From positions 4,299,501 through 4,363,500 of the forward strand of contig NZ_CP117437.1 in assembly GCF_030687535.1 (NCBI RefSeq): DNA of 64,000 nucleotides, read 5' to 3'. Below, one piece after another: positions 7,532 to 16,466 of the stretch; the stretch's first letter is position 1, and each line of letters opens with the position of its first letter. This DNA comes from Pseudomonas sp. FP2335. Its GTDB lineage: Bacteria; Pseudomonadota; Gammaproteobacteria; Pseudomonadales; Pseudomonadaceae. A program made the position numbers and the translations under genes. The notes beneath the pieces were generated by a model. That model searched no databases and was not told the DNA's origin. It was given only the letters and a program-made list of their open reading frames with translations.

Positions 7532-8281
7532 ATGAGACCGATCCTCACGCTACGCCATTACACCACCGCCCCGATTGCCCACAGCCACGAGCATGCGCAA
7601 CTGGTGTTCGGCCTGTCCGGGCACCTGGATTTCGAGGTCGATGGCCGTGGCAGCCAGGTGCGGGAAAGCAGCGTGATGGTGCTGCCCTACGACGCCCACC
7701 ACGCCTGCGACAGCCGCGACGGCAGCCGCTGCCTGGTGCTGGACGTGCCCACCGAGCACTGGGTGCTGCAATCCTTGGGCGAGCACGCCGACGCCAGCCG
7801 CCGCCTGCTCGATCAACCGGCGCGCCTGGCCTTGGACGCCCGGCAACACCAACTGGTGCAATGGCTGGCCCGCAGTCCGGTGGACGACCCGCTGATCGTG
7901 CAGCAAGGCGCGGTGTTGCTGCTGGCCAGTCTCAATCATCCCCAGGAGCAGCCGCTGGCGGGCAAGCGCCTGCCGTATGCCGCGTTCAATGCGCACATCG
8001 AACGCCATGTCGCCCATCCCTTGCAGGTCGCCGACCTCGCACGCATCGCCGACCTGTCGGTGCCGCGCCTGCATGCGCGGTTCGTGGCTGAATGCGGGCA
8101 GACGCCCATGGACTACATCCGCAGCCGACGCCTGCAACTGGCCCTCGGTTTGCTGCGAAGTACCCCGCTGCCCATCGGCGAAATCGCCGAGCGAGTCGGC
8201 TACAGCTCGCAAAGCGCGTTTGCCGCCGCGATGCTGCGCGAGTTTGGCGCTTCGCCAGGCGCGCTGCGACGTTCAGCGTAG
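7532..8281 (+). CDS. AraC-family transcriptional regulator
   Basis: This 249-residue regulator has an N-terminal cupin-like sensing domain (HSHEHAQLVFGLSGHLDFEV, about residues 16-60) and a C-terminal AraC double helix-turn-helix. The second HTH carries the usual IGEIAERVGYSSQSAFAAAM...FGASPGALR pattern. ATG at 7532 is preceded by AGGAGA. The next gene, a DMT-family exporter 98 bases downstream on the same strand, is a plausible target. The inducer is unknown. Confidence 0.9.
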   Translation: MRPILTLRHYTTAPIAHSHEHAQLVFGLSGHLDFEVDGRGSQVRESSVMVLPYDAHHACDSRDGSRCLVLDVPTEHWVLQSLGEHADASRRLLDQPARLALDARQHQLVQWLARSPVDDPLIVQQGAVLLLASLNHPQEQPLAGKRLPYAAFNAHIERHVAHPLQVADLARIADLSVPRLHARFVAECGQTPMDYIRSRRLQLALGLLRSTPLPIGEIAERVGYSSQSAFAAAMLREFGASPGALRRSA

Positions 8282-8379
8282 AAGAGTCCTGCGCTAAAAA
8301 TCGCGAGTCGTACGACAGACACCCACGCCTGCAACCCCCTAGACTGGGCTTCTGTCACCTCGTTGTTTCAAGGATCGCA

Positions 8380-9264
8380 ATGACTCCCCGTTCAGCCCTC
8401 GGCGCCCTGCATATCGGCGCATTGATGTTTGGCCTCACCGGCGTATTCGGCAAGCTGGCGGCGGCGTCGCCGGCCATTATCGTGTTTGGTCGCGCCGCGT
8501 TCGCCGTGCTGGCCCTGGCGGTGTTCGCGCGCTTGGCCAGCAATGCCCCCTGGAAACACCTGGAAAGCCGCGACTGGCGCCGGCTGCTGGTCAGCGGCGT
8601 ATTGCTGGCGGCGCATTGGGTGACGTTCTTCATGGCGGTCAAGGTCGCCGGCGTGGCCGTTGCCACGCTGGGCTTTACCGCGTTCCCGGCGTTTACCGTG
8701 ATCCTCGAAGGGCTGATCTTCCGTGAACGCATCCGCGCCAACGAAGTGCTGCTGGTGGTGCTGGTCAGCATCGGCCTGGTGTTGGTCACGCCAGACTTCA
8801 ACCTCGCCAGCGCGGCCACCGGCGGCTTGCTCTGGGGCATCGCGTCGGGGCTGCTGTTTTCCCTGCTGTCGCTGAACAACCGCGCCAGCTCCGGACGGAT
8901 TCCGGCGGTGCAGGCGGCGCTGTGCCAGAACGTGGTGGTCGCCGCCCTGCTCTTGCCCGTGGCGGCGCCTGGTCTGGCGGACGTGCGGGGCATTGATTGG
9001 CTGTGGATCGGCCTGCTCGGGGTGTTCTGCACCGGCCTGGCCCACAGCCTGTTTGTCGCCAGCCTCGCGGTGATCAAGGCGCGCACCGCGTCGGTGGTGT
9101 TCGCCATGGAACCGGTCTATGGCATCACCGTGGCCTGGCTGCTGTTCGCCGAAACCCCGACCTTACGCATGTTGCTCGGTGGCCTGCTGATCATCGTCGC
9201 CATTGTGCTGTCGGGGCTGATGGGCAGTGCGAGCCAGGCCAAACAACCCGCGACAACGGCCTGA
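8380..9264 (+). CDS. DMT-superfamily (EamA) transporter
   Basis: This 294-residue inner-membrane protein has ten predicted hydrophobic segments in two EamA halves. The N-terminus (GALHIGALMFGLTGVFGKLA) and the C-terminal half (SVVFAMEPVYGITVAWLLF) are typical of drug/metabolite exporters. ATG at 8380 follows AAGGATCGCA. It lies downstream of an AraC regulator on the same strand. The substrate cannot be told from sequence. Confidence 0.9.
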   Translation: MTPRSALGALHIGALMFGLTGVFGKLAAASPAIIVFGRAAFAVLALAVFARLASNAPWKHLESRDWRRLLVSGVLLAAHWVTFFMAVKVAGVAVATLGFTAFPAFTVILEGLIFRERIRANEVLLVVLVSIGLVLVTPDFNLASAATGGLLWGIASGLLFSLLSLNNRASSGRIPAVQAALCQNVVVAALLLPVAAPGLADVRGIDWLWIGLLGVFCTGLAHSLFVASLAVIKARTASVVFAMEPVYGITVAWLLFAETPTLRMLLGGLLIIVAIVLSGLMGSASQAKQPATTA

Positions 9265-9396
9265 TCTATACTTTAAACATCCGCAACAGCCAGTAGTCGT
9301 TCAACGGGTACCCGACAGCTCGACGACAGCCCTGGTGTTTTCCGAAGTTGCTGCTAGCGAGTGGTCACCCCATTAACGCGATGCAGGAGCTTTACC

Positions 9397-9678
9397 ATGG
9401 AAATGCTCATCAACTTGTTGGTTCAAATCATCAGCGGCGCAGTCGGTGGCAACATCGCCGGCATGACCAAACAAAGTATGGGGACCGGGCTCAACACCTT
9501 TCTCGGCGGTATCGGCGGATTGGTACTGGGCCAGATTGTTTCGGCGCTCACCGGCACCGCCGGCACCGAAGCACTGGATGTGGCAGCGGTCGGCAGCAAT
9601 ATCGTCGGCGGTGGCGTCGGCGGGTTGGTGCTGACGTGGGTCATCGGCTTCATCAAGCAAAAGCTCGACGCCAAATAG
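9397..9678 (+). CDS. small glycine-rich membrane protein
   Basis: This is a 93-residue protein of unknown function. Two or three hydrophobic segments are full of glycine, with GxxxG-type spacing (GAVGGNIAG, GGIGGLVLG, GGGVGGLV) that favours tight helix packing or oligomerisation. The C-terminus is basic (FIKQKLDAK). ATG at 9397 is preceded by GCAGGAGC. It stands alone, ending in a hairpin shared with the convergent 9712 gene. Confidence 0.75.
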   Translation: MEMLINLLVQIISGAVGGNIAGMTKQSMGTGLNTFLGGIGGLVLGQIVSALTGTAGTEALDVAAVGSNIVGGGVGGLVLTWVIGFIKQKLDAK

Positions 9679-9681
9679 GTG

Positions 9682-9713
9682 CCCGGCCACCGCCCTCTGG
9701 GGCGGCGGCCTTT
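9682..9713. terminator. bidirectional hairpin between convergent genes
   Basis: GGCCACCGCC and GGCGGCGGCC pair with one mismatch around a CTCTGG loop. A short TTT follows on the plus strand. It sits exactly between the stops of the 9397 and 9712 genes. Confidence 0.6.
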
Positions 9714-9999
9714 ACGGCGTGCGGTCGTTGTGCCCGAGGTCGCGTTGCGGGTCGATCCTGTCGCGCACGCGCTGCTTGAGTACCTTGGCTTCGGGGAAAC
9801 CGCCATCAAGCTTGCGCTCCCAGATCTGCACGCCGTCGCAGGTGATGCGAAATGCGCCACCTGTGGCCGGCTCCAGCGCCACCCTGCCCAAGTCATCGGC
9901 GAAGGTGCTCAACAGTTCCTGGGCCAGCCACGCGGCGCGCAACAGCCACTGGCATTGGGTGCAATAGGTGATGACGATCTCGGGTTTGCGCGTGGACAT
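9712..9999 (-). CDS. SelT/SelW/SelH (Rdx) family thioredoxin-like protein
   Basis: This 95-residue protein has a CxxC redox motif at residues 13-16 (YCTQCQWLLRAAW) and the Rdx-family C-terminal pattern GGAFRITCDGVQIWERKLDGGFP. Such proteins have a thioredoxin-like fold. Bacterial members have Cys in place of selenocysteine, as here. A physiological role in Pseudomonas is not established. The ATG at 9999 lies just upstream of the divergent plpD promoter. Confidence 0.9.
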   Translation of the reverse strand: MSTRKPEIVITYCTQCQWLLRAAWLAQELLSTFADDLGRVALEPATGGAFRITCDGVQIWERKLDGGFPEAKVLKQRVRDRIDPQRDLGHNDRTP

Positions 10000-10044
10000 T
10001 TTTTGACAGGCTCCTGGCGTAACGGGCTCGGGGGTTCGGGTGGC

Positions 10045-10050
10045 TATAAT
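10045..10050 (+). promoter_or_regulatory. -10 element of the plpD promoter
   Basis: A perfect TATAAT lies 34 bases upstream of the plpD ATG, preceded by TGG resembling an extended -10. No good -35 is seen at 16-18 bases. Confidence 0.55.
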
Positions 10051-10083
10051 ACCGGCCTTTATCGCCCAGCCCCGAGATTCACG

Positions 10084-12273
10084 ATGCGCCGCCTGTTGTC
10101 CTGCCTACTGCTGTGCCTGCTCCCCCTCCTCGCCCAAGCCGTTGAAAGCCCACGCCCGAAAATCGGCCTGGTGCTCTCCGGCGGCGCCGCCCGAGGCCTG
10201 TCGCACATCGGCGTGCTCAAGGCCCTGGAAGAACAGGGCATCCAGATCGATGCCATTGCCGGCACCAGCATGGGCGCGGTGATCGGCGGGCTGTACGCCT
10301 CCGGCTACAAGATCGACGAGCTGGAAAAGCTCGCGCTGAGCATCGACTGGCAACAGGCCCTGTCCGACGCGCCGCCACGGGAAGACGTGCCGTTCCGGCG
10401 CAAGCAGGATGACCGCGATTTCCTGATCAAACAGAAACTCAGCTTTCGCGACGACGGCAGCCTGGGCTTGCCACTGGGTGTGATCCAGGGCCAGAACTTG
10501 GCGTTGCTGCTGGAAAGCATGTTCGCCCACGCCAGCAACACGCGAAATTTCGACAAGCTGCCGATCCCGTTTCGTGCCGTAGCCACCGACATCACCACCG
10601 GGGAAAAAGTGGTATTTCGCAAGGGCCATCTGCCCCAGGTGATCCGCGCCAGCATGTCGATCCCGGCGGTGTTCGCCCCGGTGGAACTGGACGGCCGACT
10701 GCTGGTGGACGGCGGCATGACCGACAATATCCCGCTGGATGTGGCGCGGGAGATGGGCGTGGATATCGCCATCGTGGTGGACATCGGCACCCCGCTACGT
10801 TCGCGCAAACAACTGGCAACGGTGGTGGACGTACTCAACCAATCCATCACCCTGATGACCCGGCGTAATTCCGAAGAACAGCTCAAGGACCTGCACCCCA
10901 AGGACGTGCTGATCCAGCCGCCCCTGGCCGCCTACGGCGTGACCGACTTCGGCCGCGCCAAGGACATGATCGACGCCGGCTACCGCGCCACCCGCGCCCT
11001 CGACTTACGCCTGGCGCACCTGCGTCCCGCCGCCCCCATCGACGCGCAATTGATCGCTGCACGCACACCGGGCGAGCGCACGCCAGTGATTACCGCGATC
11101 AACGTGGAAAACGACTCCAAGGTCAGCGACGACGTCATCCGCTACTACATTCGCCAACCCTTGGGCGAACCGCTCAACCTGGGGCGCCTGCAAACCGACA
11201 TGGGCACCTTGTACGGCCTGGATTACTTCGAGCAAGTGCAATATCGCGTGGTGAAAAAGGGCCAGGACAACACCTTGGTCATCAGCGCACGGGGCAAGCG
11301 CGCCGGCACCGACTACCTGCGCCTGGGCCTGAACCTGTCGGACGACATGCGCGGCGACAGCGCCTTCAACCTCGGCGCCAGCTACCGCATGAACGGCATC
11401 AACCGCCTCGGCGCCGAATGGCTGACGCGCGTGCAGATCGGTGATCGCCAGGAGCTGTACAGCGAGTTCTATCAGCCGCTGGATACCGGTTCACGCTACT
11501 TCGTCGCGCCTTATATCAGCGCCCAGGCGCAGAACGTGGAACTGATCCTCGATAACGACCCTATCTCCGAATACCGCCTGGAACGCTACGGCTTTGGCTT
11601 GAACCTGGGGCGCCAGATCGGCAACAGCGGCGAAATCCGCTTTGGCGTCGGCGAAGCCTGGGGCAAGGCGGATGTGCGCATCGGCGACCGCGACCTGCCG
11701 AGCGTGAGCTTCAGCGAAGGCTTCTATGAGCTGAAGTACTCCTTCGACTCCCTGGATAACGTGTACTTCCCCCACACCGGCGAAGACATCGGCCTGGCCT
11801 ACCGGGAATTCGAACCGGGGCTCGGCTCGGACCAGCGCTACCGCCAGTGGGAATTCAAGCTGGACAAGGCCATGAGCAGCGGCCCAGACACCCTGATCCT
11901 GGGCGGGCGCTACGGGCGTACGCTGGATAAATCCGACGTGGTGATTTCCAGCTTCCTGCTGGGTGGCGCGCGACAGTTGTCGGGGTTTCGCGAAGATGCC
12001 ATCTCGGGACAGAACATCAGCCTGATGCGCGCGGTGTATTACCGCCGGCTGACGCCGCGCTCGTACTTGCCGCTGGATTTCCCACTGTACCTGGGTGCGT
12101 CAGTGGAACGCGGTCGGGCGTGGAACAACGATAACGAGTTCGACAGTGGGTATATCAACGCGGCGAGCGTTTTCCTGGGCTTCGATACGCCGTTGGGGCC
12201 GCTGAATTTCAGCTATGGGTTCAATGATGACAATCAGAAGGCGGTGTACCTGAACCTGGGCCAAACCTTCTAG
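10084..12273 (+). CDS. plpD: patatin-like phospholipase, type Vd autotransporter (PlpD)
   Basis: This 729-residue protein matches P. aeruginosa PlpD in length and layout. A Sec signal peptide (MRRLLSCLLLCLLPLLAQA) is followed by a patatin domain. That domain has the oxyanion loop LSGGAARGLSHIG, nucleophile Ser62 in GTSMG and catalytic Asp209 in VDGGMTDN. A POTRA-like domain follows at about residues 335-400. The C-terminal part is a 16-strand-type Omp85/surface-antigen barrel ending in aromatic Phe (GQTF), a proper BamA signal. The lipase would be exposed or released outside the cell and cleave phospholipids. It appears monocistronic. The catalytic dyad and barrel are intact. Confidence 0.95.
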   Translation: MRRLLSCLLLCLLPLLAQAVESPRPKIGLVLSGGAARGLSHIGVLKALEEQGIQIDAIAGTSMGAVIGGLYASGYKIDELEKLALSIDWQQALSDAPPREDVPFRRKQDDRDFLIKQKLSFRDDGSLGLPLGVIQGQNLALLLESMFAHASNTRNFDKLPIPFRAVATDITTGEKVVFRKGHLPQVIRASMSIPAVFAPVELDGRLLVDGGMTDNIPLDVAREMGVDIAIVVDIGTPLRSRKQLATVVDVLNQSITLMTRRNSEEQLKDLHPKDVLIQPPLAAYGVTDFGRAKDMIDAGYRATRALDLRLAHLRPAAPIDAQLIAARTPGERTPVITAINVENDSKVSDDVIRYYIRQPLGEPLNLGRLQTDMGTLYGLDYFEQVQYRVVKKGQDNTLVISARGKRAGTDYLRLGLNLSDDMRGDSAFNLGASYRMNGINRLGAEWLTRVQIGDRQELYSEFYQPLDTGSRYFVAPYISAQAQNVELILDNDPISEYRLERYGFGLNLGRQIGNSGEIRFGVGEAWGKADVRIGDRDLPSVSFSEGFYELKYSFDSLDNVYFPHTGEDIGLAYREFEPGLGSDQRYRQWEFKLDKAMSSGPDTLILGGRYGRTLDKSDVVISSFLLGGARQLSGFREDAISGQNISLMRAVYYRRLTPRSYLPLDFPLYLGASVERGRAWNNDNEFDSGYINAASVFLGFDTPLGPLNFSYGFNDDNQKAVYLNLGQTF

Positions 12274-12294
12274 AAAGCCGAACACAAAACCAAA

Positions 12295-12383
12295 TGTGGG
12301 AGCGGGCTTGCCGCGAAAGCGGTGGCTCAGCCAATGAATCTGTTGACTGACACACCACATTCGCGAGCAAGCCCGCTCCCACA
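12295..12383. repeat. REPIN element (GTGGGAGCGGGCTTG type)
   Basis: TGTGGGAGCGGGCTTG at 12295 and its inverted copy ending at 12383 flank a spacer containing CAGCCAATGAATCTG, a string also found inside the REPIN at 48098. It sits between the convergent plpD and 12408 genes. Confidence 0.9.
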
Positions 12384-12407
12384 GTTTGATCTTAGTCGTA
12401 TCCGAAA

Positions 12408-12842
12408 TCAGGACTTTTCCAGGTTCGCCAGGATGTGCCCGTGCACCCGCATGCACACGCGCATATCCTCTTCATCCACACCTACAAACAGCTCACGGCG
12501 CAATTGCGTGGCAATTGTCTCGATCTGGTCGATCAACGGGCGCGCGGTATCACACAGCAGGATACGCTTGGCACGGCGGTCTTCGACCACAGCCTGGCGT
12601 TGCACCAGGCCTTGGCTTTCCAGGCTGTCGAGCAGCCTGGCCAAAGTTGGCCCTTCTACGCCGACACTTTGTGCCAGCTCACGCTGGGTAGGGGCTTCTT
12701 CGAACCGGGCCAGGTGCAACAGCACCAGCCAGCGTGCCTGGGACAACCCCAGCCCCGCCAGACGGCGATCCAGTTCGGCGCGCCAACCTCGGGACATTTG
12801 CGCCAACTGCATGCCAAAGCGGTGTTGATCGGTTAACGGCAT
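12408..12842 (-). CDS. MarR/SlyA-family transcriptional regulator
   Basis: This 144-residue winged-helix regulator has the MarR core LSQARWLVLLHLARFEEAPT, the recognition helix region VEGPTLARLLDSLESQGLVQ and the wing VVEDRRAKRILL. Homologues sit next to plpD and recQ in other pseudomonads (from memory), but the targets are not evident here. A short AT-rich palindrome lies 37 bases upstream of its start and may be its own operator. It ends at the REPIN. Confidence 0.88.
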   Translation of the reverse strand: MPLTDQHRFGMQLAQMSRGWRAELDRRLAGLGLSQARWLVLLHLARFEEAPTQRELAQSVGVEGPTLARLLDSLESQGLVQRQAVVEDRRAKRILLCDTARPLIDQIETIATQLRRELFVGVDEEDMRVCMRVHGHILANLEKS

Positions 12843-12878
12843 AAAAAACTCATGGTTTAGACTGAAAATAAAGTGTGG

Positions 12879-12889
12879 CTAATTATTAG
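12879..12889. promoter_or_regulatory. possible operator of the 12408 MarR regulator
   Basis: CTAATTATTAG is a palindrome centred 42 bases upstream of the MarR start, in the gap shared with the 3' end of recQ. Size and AT content suit a MarR site. Weak evidence on its own. Confidence 0.35.
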
Positions 12890-12963
12890 TCAGCTAAGCA
12901 TGAGCCCTGCCAACAGGCAAGAGGTGCTATGTACTGATTCGTTACATTGTCGTAATTGGCACA

Positions 12964-15090
12964 CTAAATTTCGAATTCAGACTGCAATGCGGCACGTACG
13001 CAGTACAAAACCCCTTCAGGCACACGCCCGGTGAACAACGGCGCGATCTCCGCCACAGGTGGCAATTCGCCCTCTCCGTCAAGGAACGCGTCCTGGATTT
13101 CGCCGAGCAGATCCTCCGGCAGATCAAGTGCCTGTTCCAGCGACAGCTGCTGGGCGCCAATGGACTCCGCCAAAAGGGTGTAGACGTTCTTCTCCGAACA
13201 TTGCAACTGGCCAGCGATCTGGATCGGCGTCATGCCGGCGCGCGCCAGGCTGATCAGTTCGTGGCGAATATCCGCGACTTCCTTCGGCGCTTCGGCCTGG
13301 CCACCGAGCACTTCGAGGAACGCCTGCCCATAACGCTCCAGCTTGCGCGCACCCACGCCACTGACCCGGGCCATTTGCGCCATCGTTGTCGGCTGCTCGC
13401 GCAGCATCTCCAGCAAGGTGGAGTCGGGGAAGATGACGTACGGCGGCACGCTGTGTTCCTGGGCCAATTTGCGCCGCAGGGTGCGCAAGGCTTCCCACTG
13501 TTCACGCTCTTCGCCACGCACCAGTTGGCTGGCCTGGCTGGTGCTGGTCTTCGCAGTGGTTTGCGGCTTGAGGTCGCGGCGTAATTCAAGGCTGACTTCG
13601 CCCTTGAGCAGCGGCCGGCAACTGTCATTCAAGCGCAGGCCGCCATAGCCCTCGATGTCGATGTCCACCAGGCCACGCGCGACCATCTGCCGGAACAGCG
13701 AGCGCCACTCCCCTTCGGCGCGGGCCTTGCCAACGCCATAGACCGAGAGTTTTTCATGACCGAAGCTGCGGACCTTTTCGTTGTCCTTGCCCAGCAGCAC
13801 ATCCACCAAATGGCCAACGCCATAACGCTGGCCGGTGCGATAGATGGCGGACAAGCCCTGGCGTGCCGGCTCGGTGGCATCCCAGGTCTGCACGCCATCG
13901 GTGCAGTTGTCACAATGGCCACAGGGCTCGGGCATGTCTTCGTCGAAATAGGCGAGCAACGTCTGGCGGCGGCAGCGGGTTTCTTCACACAGCGAGAGCA
14001 TGGCGTCGAGCTTGTGCTGTTCCAGGCGCTTGTGACGCTCGTCGCCTTCGGAGTTTTGCAGCATCTGCTTGAGCATCACCACGTCTTGCAGGCCGTAGAC
14101 CATCCACGCATCCGCCGGCAGGCCGTCACGGCCCGCACGGCCGGTTTCCTGGTAGTAGGCCTCAAGGGACTTGGGCAGGTCCATGTGCGCCACAAAGCGC
14201 ACGTTGGATTTGTCGATCCCCATGCCAAACGCAATGGTGGCGACCATGATCAGGCCTTCCTCGTTGAGGAAGCGCTTCTGGTGCGCCGAACGCGTTTCGT
14301 TGGGCAGGCCTGCGTGGTACGGCAACGCCGGGTAGCCCTGCTCGCAGAGGAACGCCGCGACTTCATCGACCTTCTTGCGCGACAGGCAATAGACGATGCC
14401 CGCATCGCTGCGCCGCTCGGAGAGGAACGCGAGCAGCTGCTTGCGCGGCTGCTCCTTGGGCACGATGCGGTAGAAAATATTCGGGCGGTCGAAGCTCGAC
14501 AGGAAACGCTCGGCGTTCTGCAAATGCAGGCGCTCGACGATTTCTTCGCGGGTCCGTTTGTCGGCAGTGGCGGTCAGGGCGATACGCGGCACATCGGGAA
14601 ACAGCTCGGCCAACTGGCCCAGTTGCAGGTATTCGCGCCGGAAATCGTGGCCCCATTGCGATACGCAGTGGGCTTCATCGATGGCGAACAGGGCGATTTC
14701 CAGGCTCTGCAGGAACGCCAGCATGCGCGGCTGTACCAGGCGCTCGGGCGCCAGATAGAGCATCTTCACCTCACCGCGCTTGATCCGCGCGGCAAGGTCG
14801 CGCTGCTGTTCGGCGCTGAGGGTGGAGTTCAAGGACGCTGCGGCGACGCCCAGTTCTTCGAGGGTCGCAACCTGGTCGTCCATCAACGCGATCAGCGGCG
14901 ACACCACCACCGCCAGCCCGTTGCGCAACAGCGCCGGCACCTGGAAGCACAACGACTTGCCGCCGCCGGTAGGCATCAGTACCAGGGCATCACCGCCACT
15001 GGCCACGCGCTCAATGATCGCACCCTGGCGGCCACGAAAACTGTCGTAGCCGAAGATGTCCTTGAGGACGCGTTGAGCCTGCTCGAGCAT
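12964..15090 (-). CDS. recQ: ATP-dependent DNA helicase RecQ
   Basis: RecQ is a 3'-5' helicase of the RecF recombination pathway. The 708-residue protein begins [20 protein letters not shown] and has Walker A MPTGGGKS, the DEAH box [15 protein letters not shown], motif IV-VI strings ([21 protein letters not shown]), a zinc cluster ([10 protein letters not shown]...CGHCDNC), an RQC wing and an HRDC domain near residues 520-600. The ATG at 15090 is the family start; an upstream in-frame extension is unconserved. The C-terminal tail beyond HRDC carries an additional helical segment usual in Pseudomonas RecQ. Confidence 0.96.
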   Translation of the reverse strand: MLEQAQRVLKDIFGYDSFRGRQGAIIERVASGGDALVLMPTGGGKSLCFQVPALLRNGLAVVVSPLIALMDDQVATLEELGVAAASLNSTLSAEQQRDLAARIKRGEVKMLYLAPERLVQPRMLAFLQSLEIALFAIDEAHCVSQWGHDFRREYLQLGQLAELFPDVPRIALTATADKRTREEIVERLHLQNAERFLSSFDRPNIFYRIVPKEQPRKQLLAFLSERRSDAGIVYCLSRKKVDEVAAFLCEQGYPALPYHAGLPNETRSAHQKRFLNEEGLIMVATIAFGMGIDKSNVRFVAHMDLPKSLEAYYQETGRAGRDGLPADAWMVYGLQDVVMLKQMLQNSEGDERHKRLEQHKLDAMLSLCEETRCRRQTLLAYFDEDMPEPCGHCDNCTDGVQTWDATEPARQGLSAIYRTGQRYGVGHLVDVLLGKDNEKVRSFGHEKLSVYGVGKARAEGEWRSLFRQMVARGLVDIDIEGYGGLRLNDSCRPLLKGEVSLELRRDLKPQTTAKTSTSQASQLVRGEEREQWEALRTLRRKLAQEHSVPPYVIFPDSTLLEMLREQPTTMAQMARVSGVGARKLERYGQAFLEVLGGQAEAPKEVADIRHELISLARAGMTPIQIAGQLQCSEKNVYTLLAESIGAQQLSLEQALDLPEDLLGEIQDAFLDGEGELPPVAEIAPLFTGRVPEGVLYCVRAALQSEFEI

Positions 15091-15355
15091 GTAAAACTCC
15101 AAAATATCGCCGAAATCCCTCTGTACAGGCTGGCCGAAAAAATCCGTCCTCACGGGAAATAATCCGTAAGCGAAGTTTTCGCGGGTTGGCGCTTGGCCTG
15201 CAGGGGCATCACAAAACGCGGCAGTATACCCGAGCGACACCCGGCAAAGGGCGCGGCTGACGAATAGCGGCGGCGATCTAATCTGCCATGCGGCTGGCCT
15301 GGGCGCTCAAGAAAGCCTAGAATTCAGCATCGTTTATTCCCAAGGTAGTCCTTCA

Positions 15356-15943
15356 ATGTCCTTCGCTGAGCAACTAACCCGCCTGCAAGCCTTCCTCGAC
15401 GCCGATGAGCTGCATGACGAGGCGCTGGACTACGTGGCCGCCCACGGCTACCTGACCGCCCTGTCCATCTGTGCCGAGCCTGTTCCTGATCGTGAATGGA
15501 TCGACGCCCTGTTCGCCGAAGAGCCGCACTACGCCGACGCCGCCCAGCGCGAAGAAATCGAATCGACCCTGATCGCCCTCAAAGCCCACATCGGTCGCCA
15601 ACTGGCCTCCGACGAGGAGTTCGAGCTGCCGTGCGACCTGGACCTGGGCGAAGAGCCGGACGACTCCGACTTGCGCGGCTGGTGCATCGGCTTCATGGAA
15701 GGCGTGTTCCTGCGCGAAGCCGCCTGGTTCGAAACCGCCGAGGAAGAAGTCAGCGAGATGCTGCTGCCGATCATGGTCGGTTCGGGCCTGTTCGACGACC
15801 AGCCAGAGTTCGCCGACATCGCCTCCGACGCCAACCTGATGGACGACATGATCGTACAGATCCCGGAAGCCCTGACCGCCCTGTACCTGCTGTGCAACGC
15901 CCCTGACGAAAAACCGGCGATCCTCAAGCCACGTCACCACTGA
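15356..15943 (+). CDS. UPF0149/YecA-family protein
   Basis: This acidic, all-helical 195-residue protein starts MSFAEQLTRLQAFLDADELH and shows the YecA-type core LRGWCIGFMEGVFLREAAWF. The function of UPF0149 proteins is unknown; related proteins carry SEC-C metal-binding tails, absent here. It has AAGGTAG upstream of the ATG and is divergent from recQ. The DUF454 gene follows 20 bases after its stop and is probably co-transcribed. Confidence 0.9.
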   Translation: MSFAEQLTRLQAFLDADELHDEALDYVAAHGYLTALSICAEPVPDREWIDALFAEEPHYADAAQREEIESTLIALKAHIGRQLASDEEFELPCDLDLGEEPDDSDLRGWCIGFMEGVFLREAAWFETAEEEVSEMLLPIMVGSGLFDDQPEFADIASDANLMDDMIVQIPEALTALYLLCNAPDEKPAILKPRHH

Positions 15944-15963
15944 GTCGTTTGCCCGTGACACCC

Positions 15964-16347
15964 ATGGGCAATCGCTCGCCTCTCCTGCGTTACGTGCTGC
16001 TGGCCATCGGCTGGCTGAGCGTAGCGCTGGGGGTGATTGGCATTTTCCTGCCGGTGTTGCCGACCACGCCCTTCCTGCTCCTCGCCGCCGCCTGCTTCGC
16101 CCGCAGCTCTCCGCGCTTCTACCACTGGCTGGTGGAACACCCGCGCCTGGGCCCGTGGATTCGCGATTACCTGGACGGCAACGGCATCCCCCTCAAAGGC
16201 AAGGTCTACGCCATCGGTTTGATGTGGCTGAGTATCGGCCTGTCCTGCTATCTGGTACCTCTACCGTGGGCACGCGGCTTCATGCTGACCAGTGCCGTGC
16301 TGGTGTCGATCTACATCCTGCGCCAGAAAACCCTGCCGCCGCGCTAG
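15964..16347 (+). CDS. YbaN/DUF454 inner-membrane protein
   Basis: This 127-residue protein has three or four membrane segments and the DUF454 signature GIFLPVLPTTPFLLLAAACFARSSPRF, with the conserved W-L-x-x-H-P-x-x-G-x-W string (WLVEHPRLGPW). Its function is unknown. The ATG at 15964 is preferred over in-frame TTG/GTG codons at 15949-15955, which lie too close to the previous stop for a ribosome site. Confidence 0.88.
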   Translation: MGNRSPLLRYVLLAIGWLSVALGVIGIFLPVLPTTPFLLLAAACFARSSPRFYHWLVEHPRLGPWIRDYLDGNGIPLKGKVYAIGLMWLSIGLSCYLVPLPWARGFMLTSAVLVSIYILRQKTLPPR

Positions 16348-16466
16348 ACACGCCCTGCGACATTCTCCCTCACACGACCTTGGTCGACACTGACTAACCC
16401 CATGCATCATGCGAGACTGTCCAACCGGGCCTGAAATGCCCGGGCGTTCTTATGCTCGGAGTTACC

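Noticed and set aside
13756..15162. 468-codon frame on the plus strand opposite recQ
   Set aside because: A GC-rich shadow frame: low-complexity Ala/Gly/Val/His composition, no domain, no ribosome site, and fully antisense to recQ.
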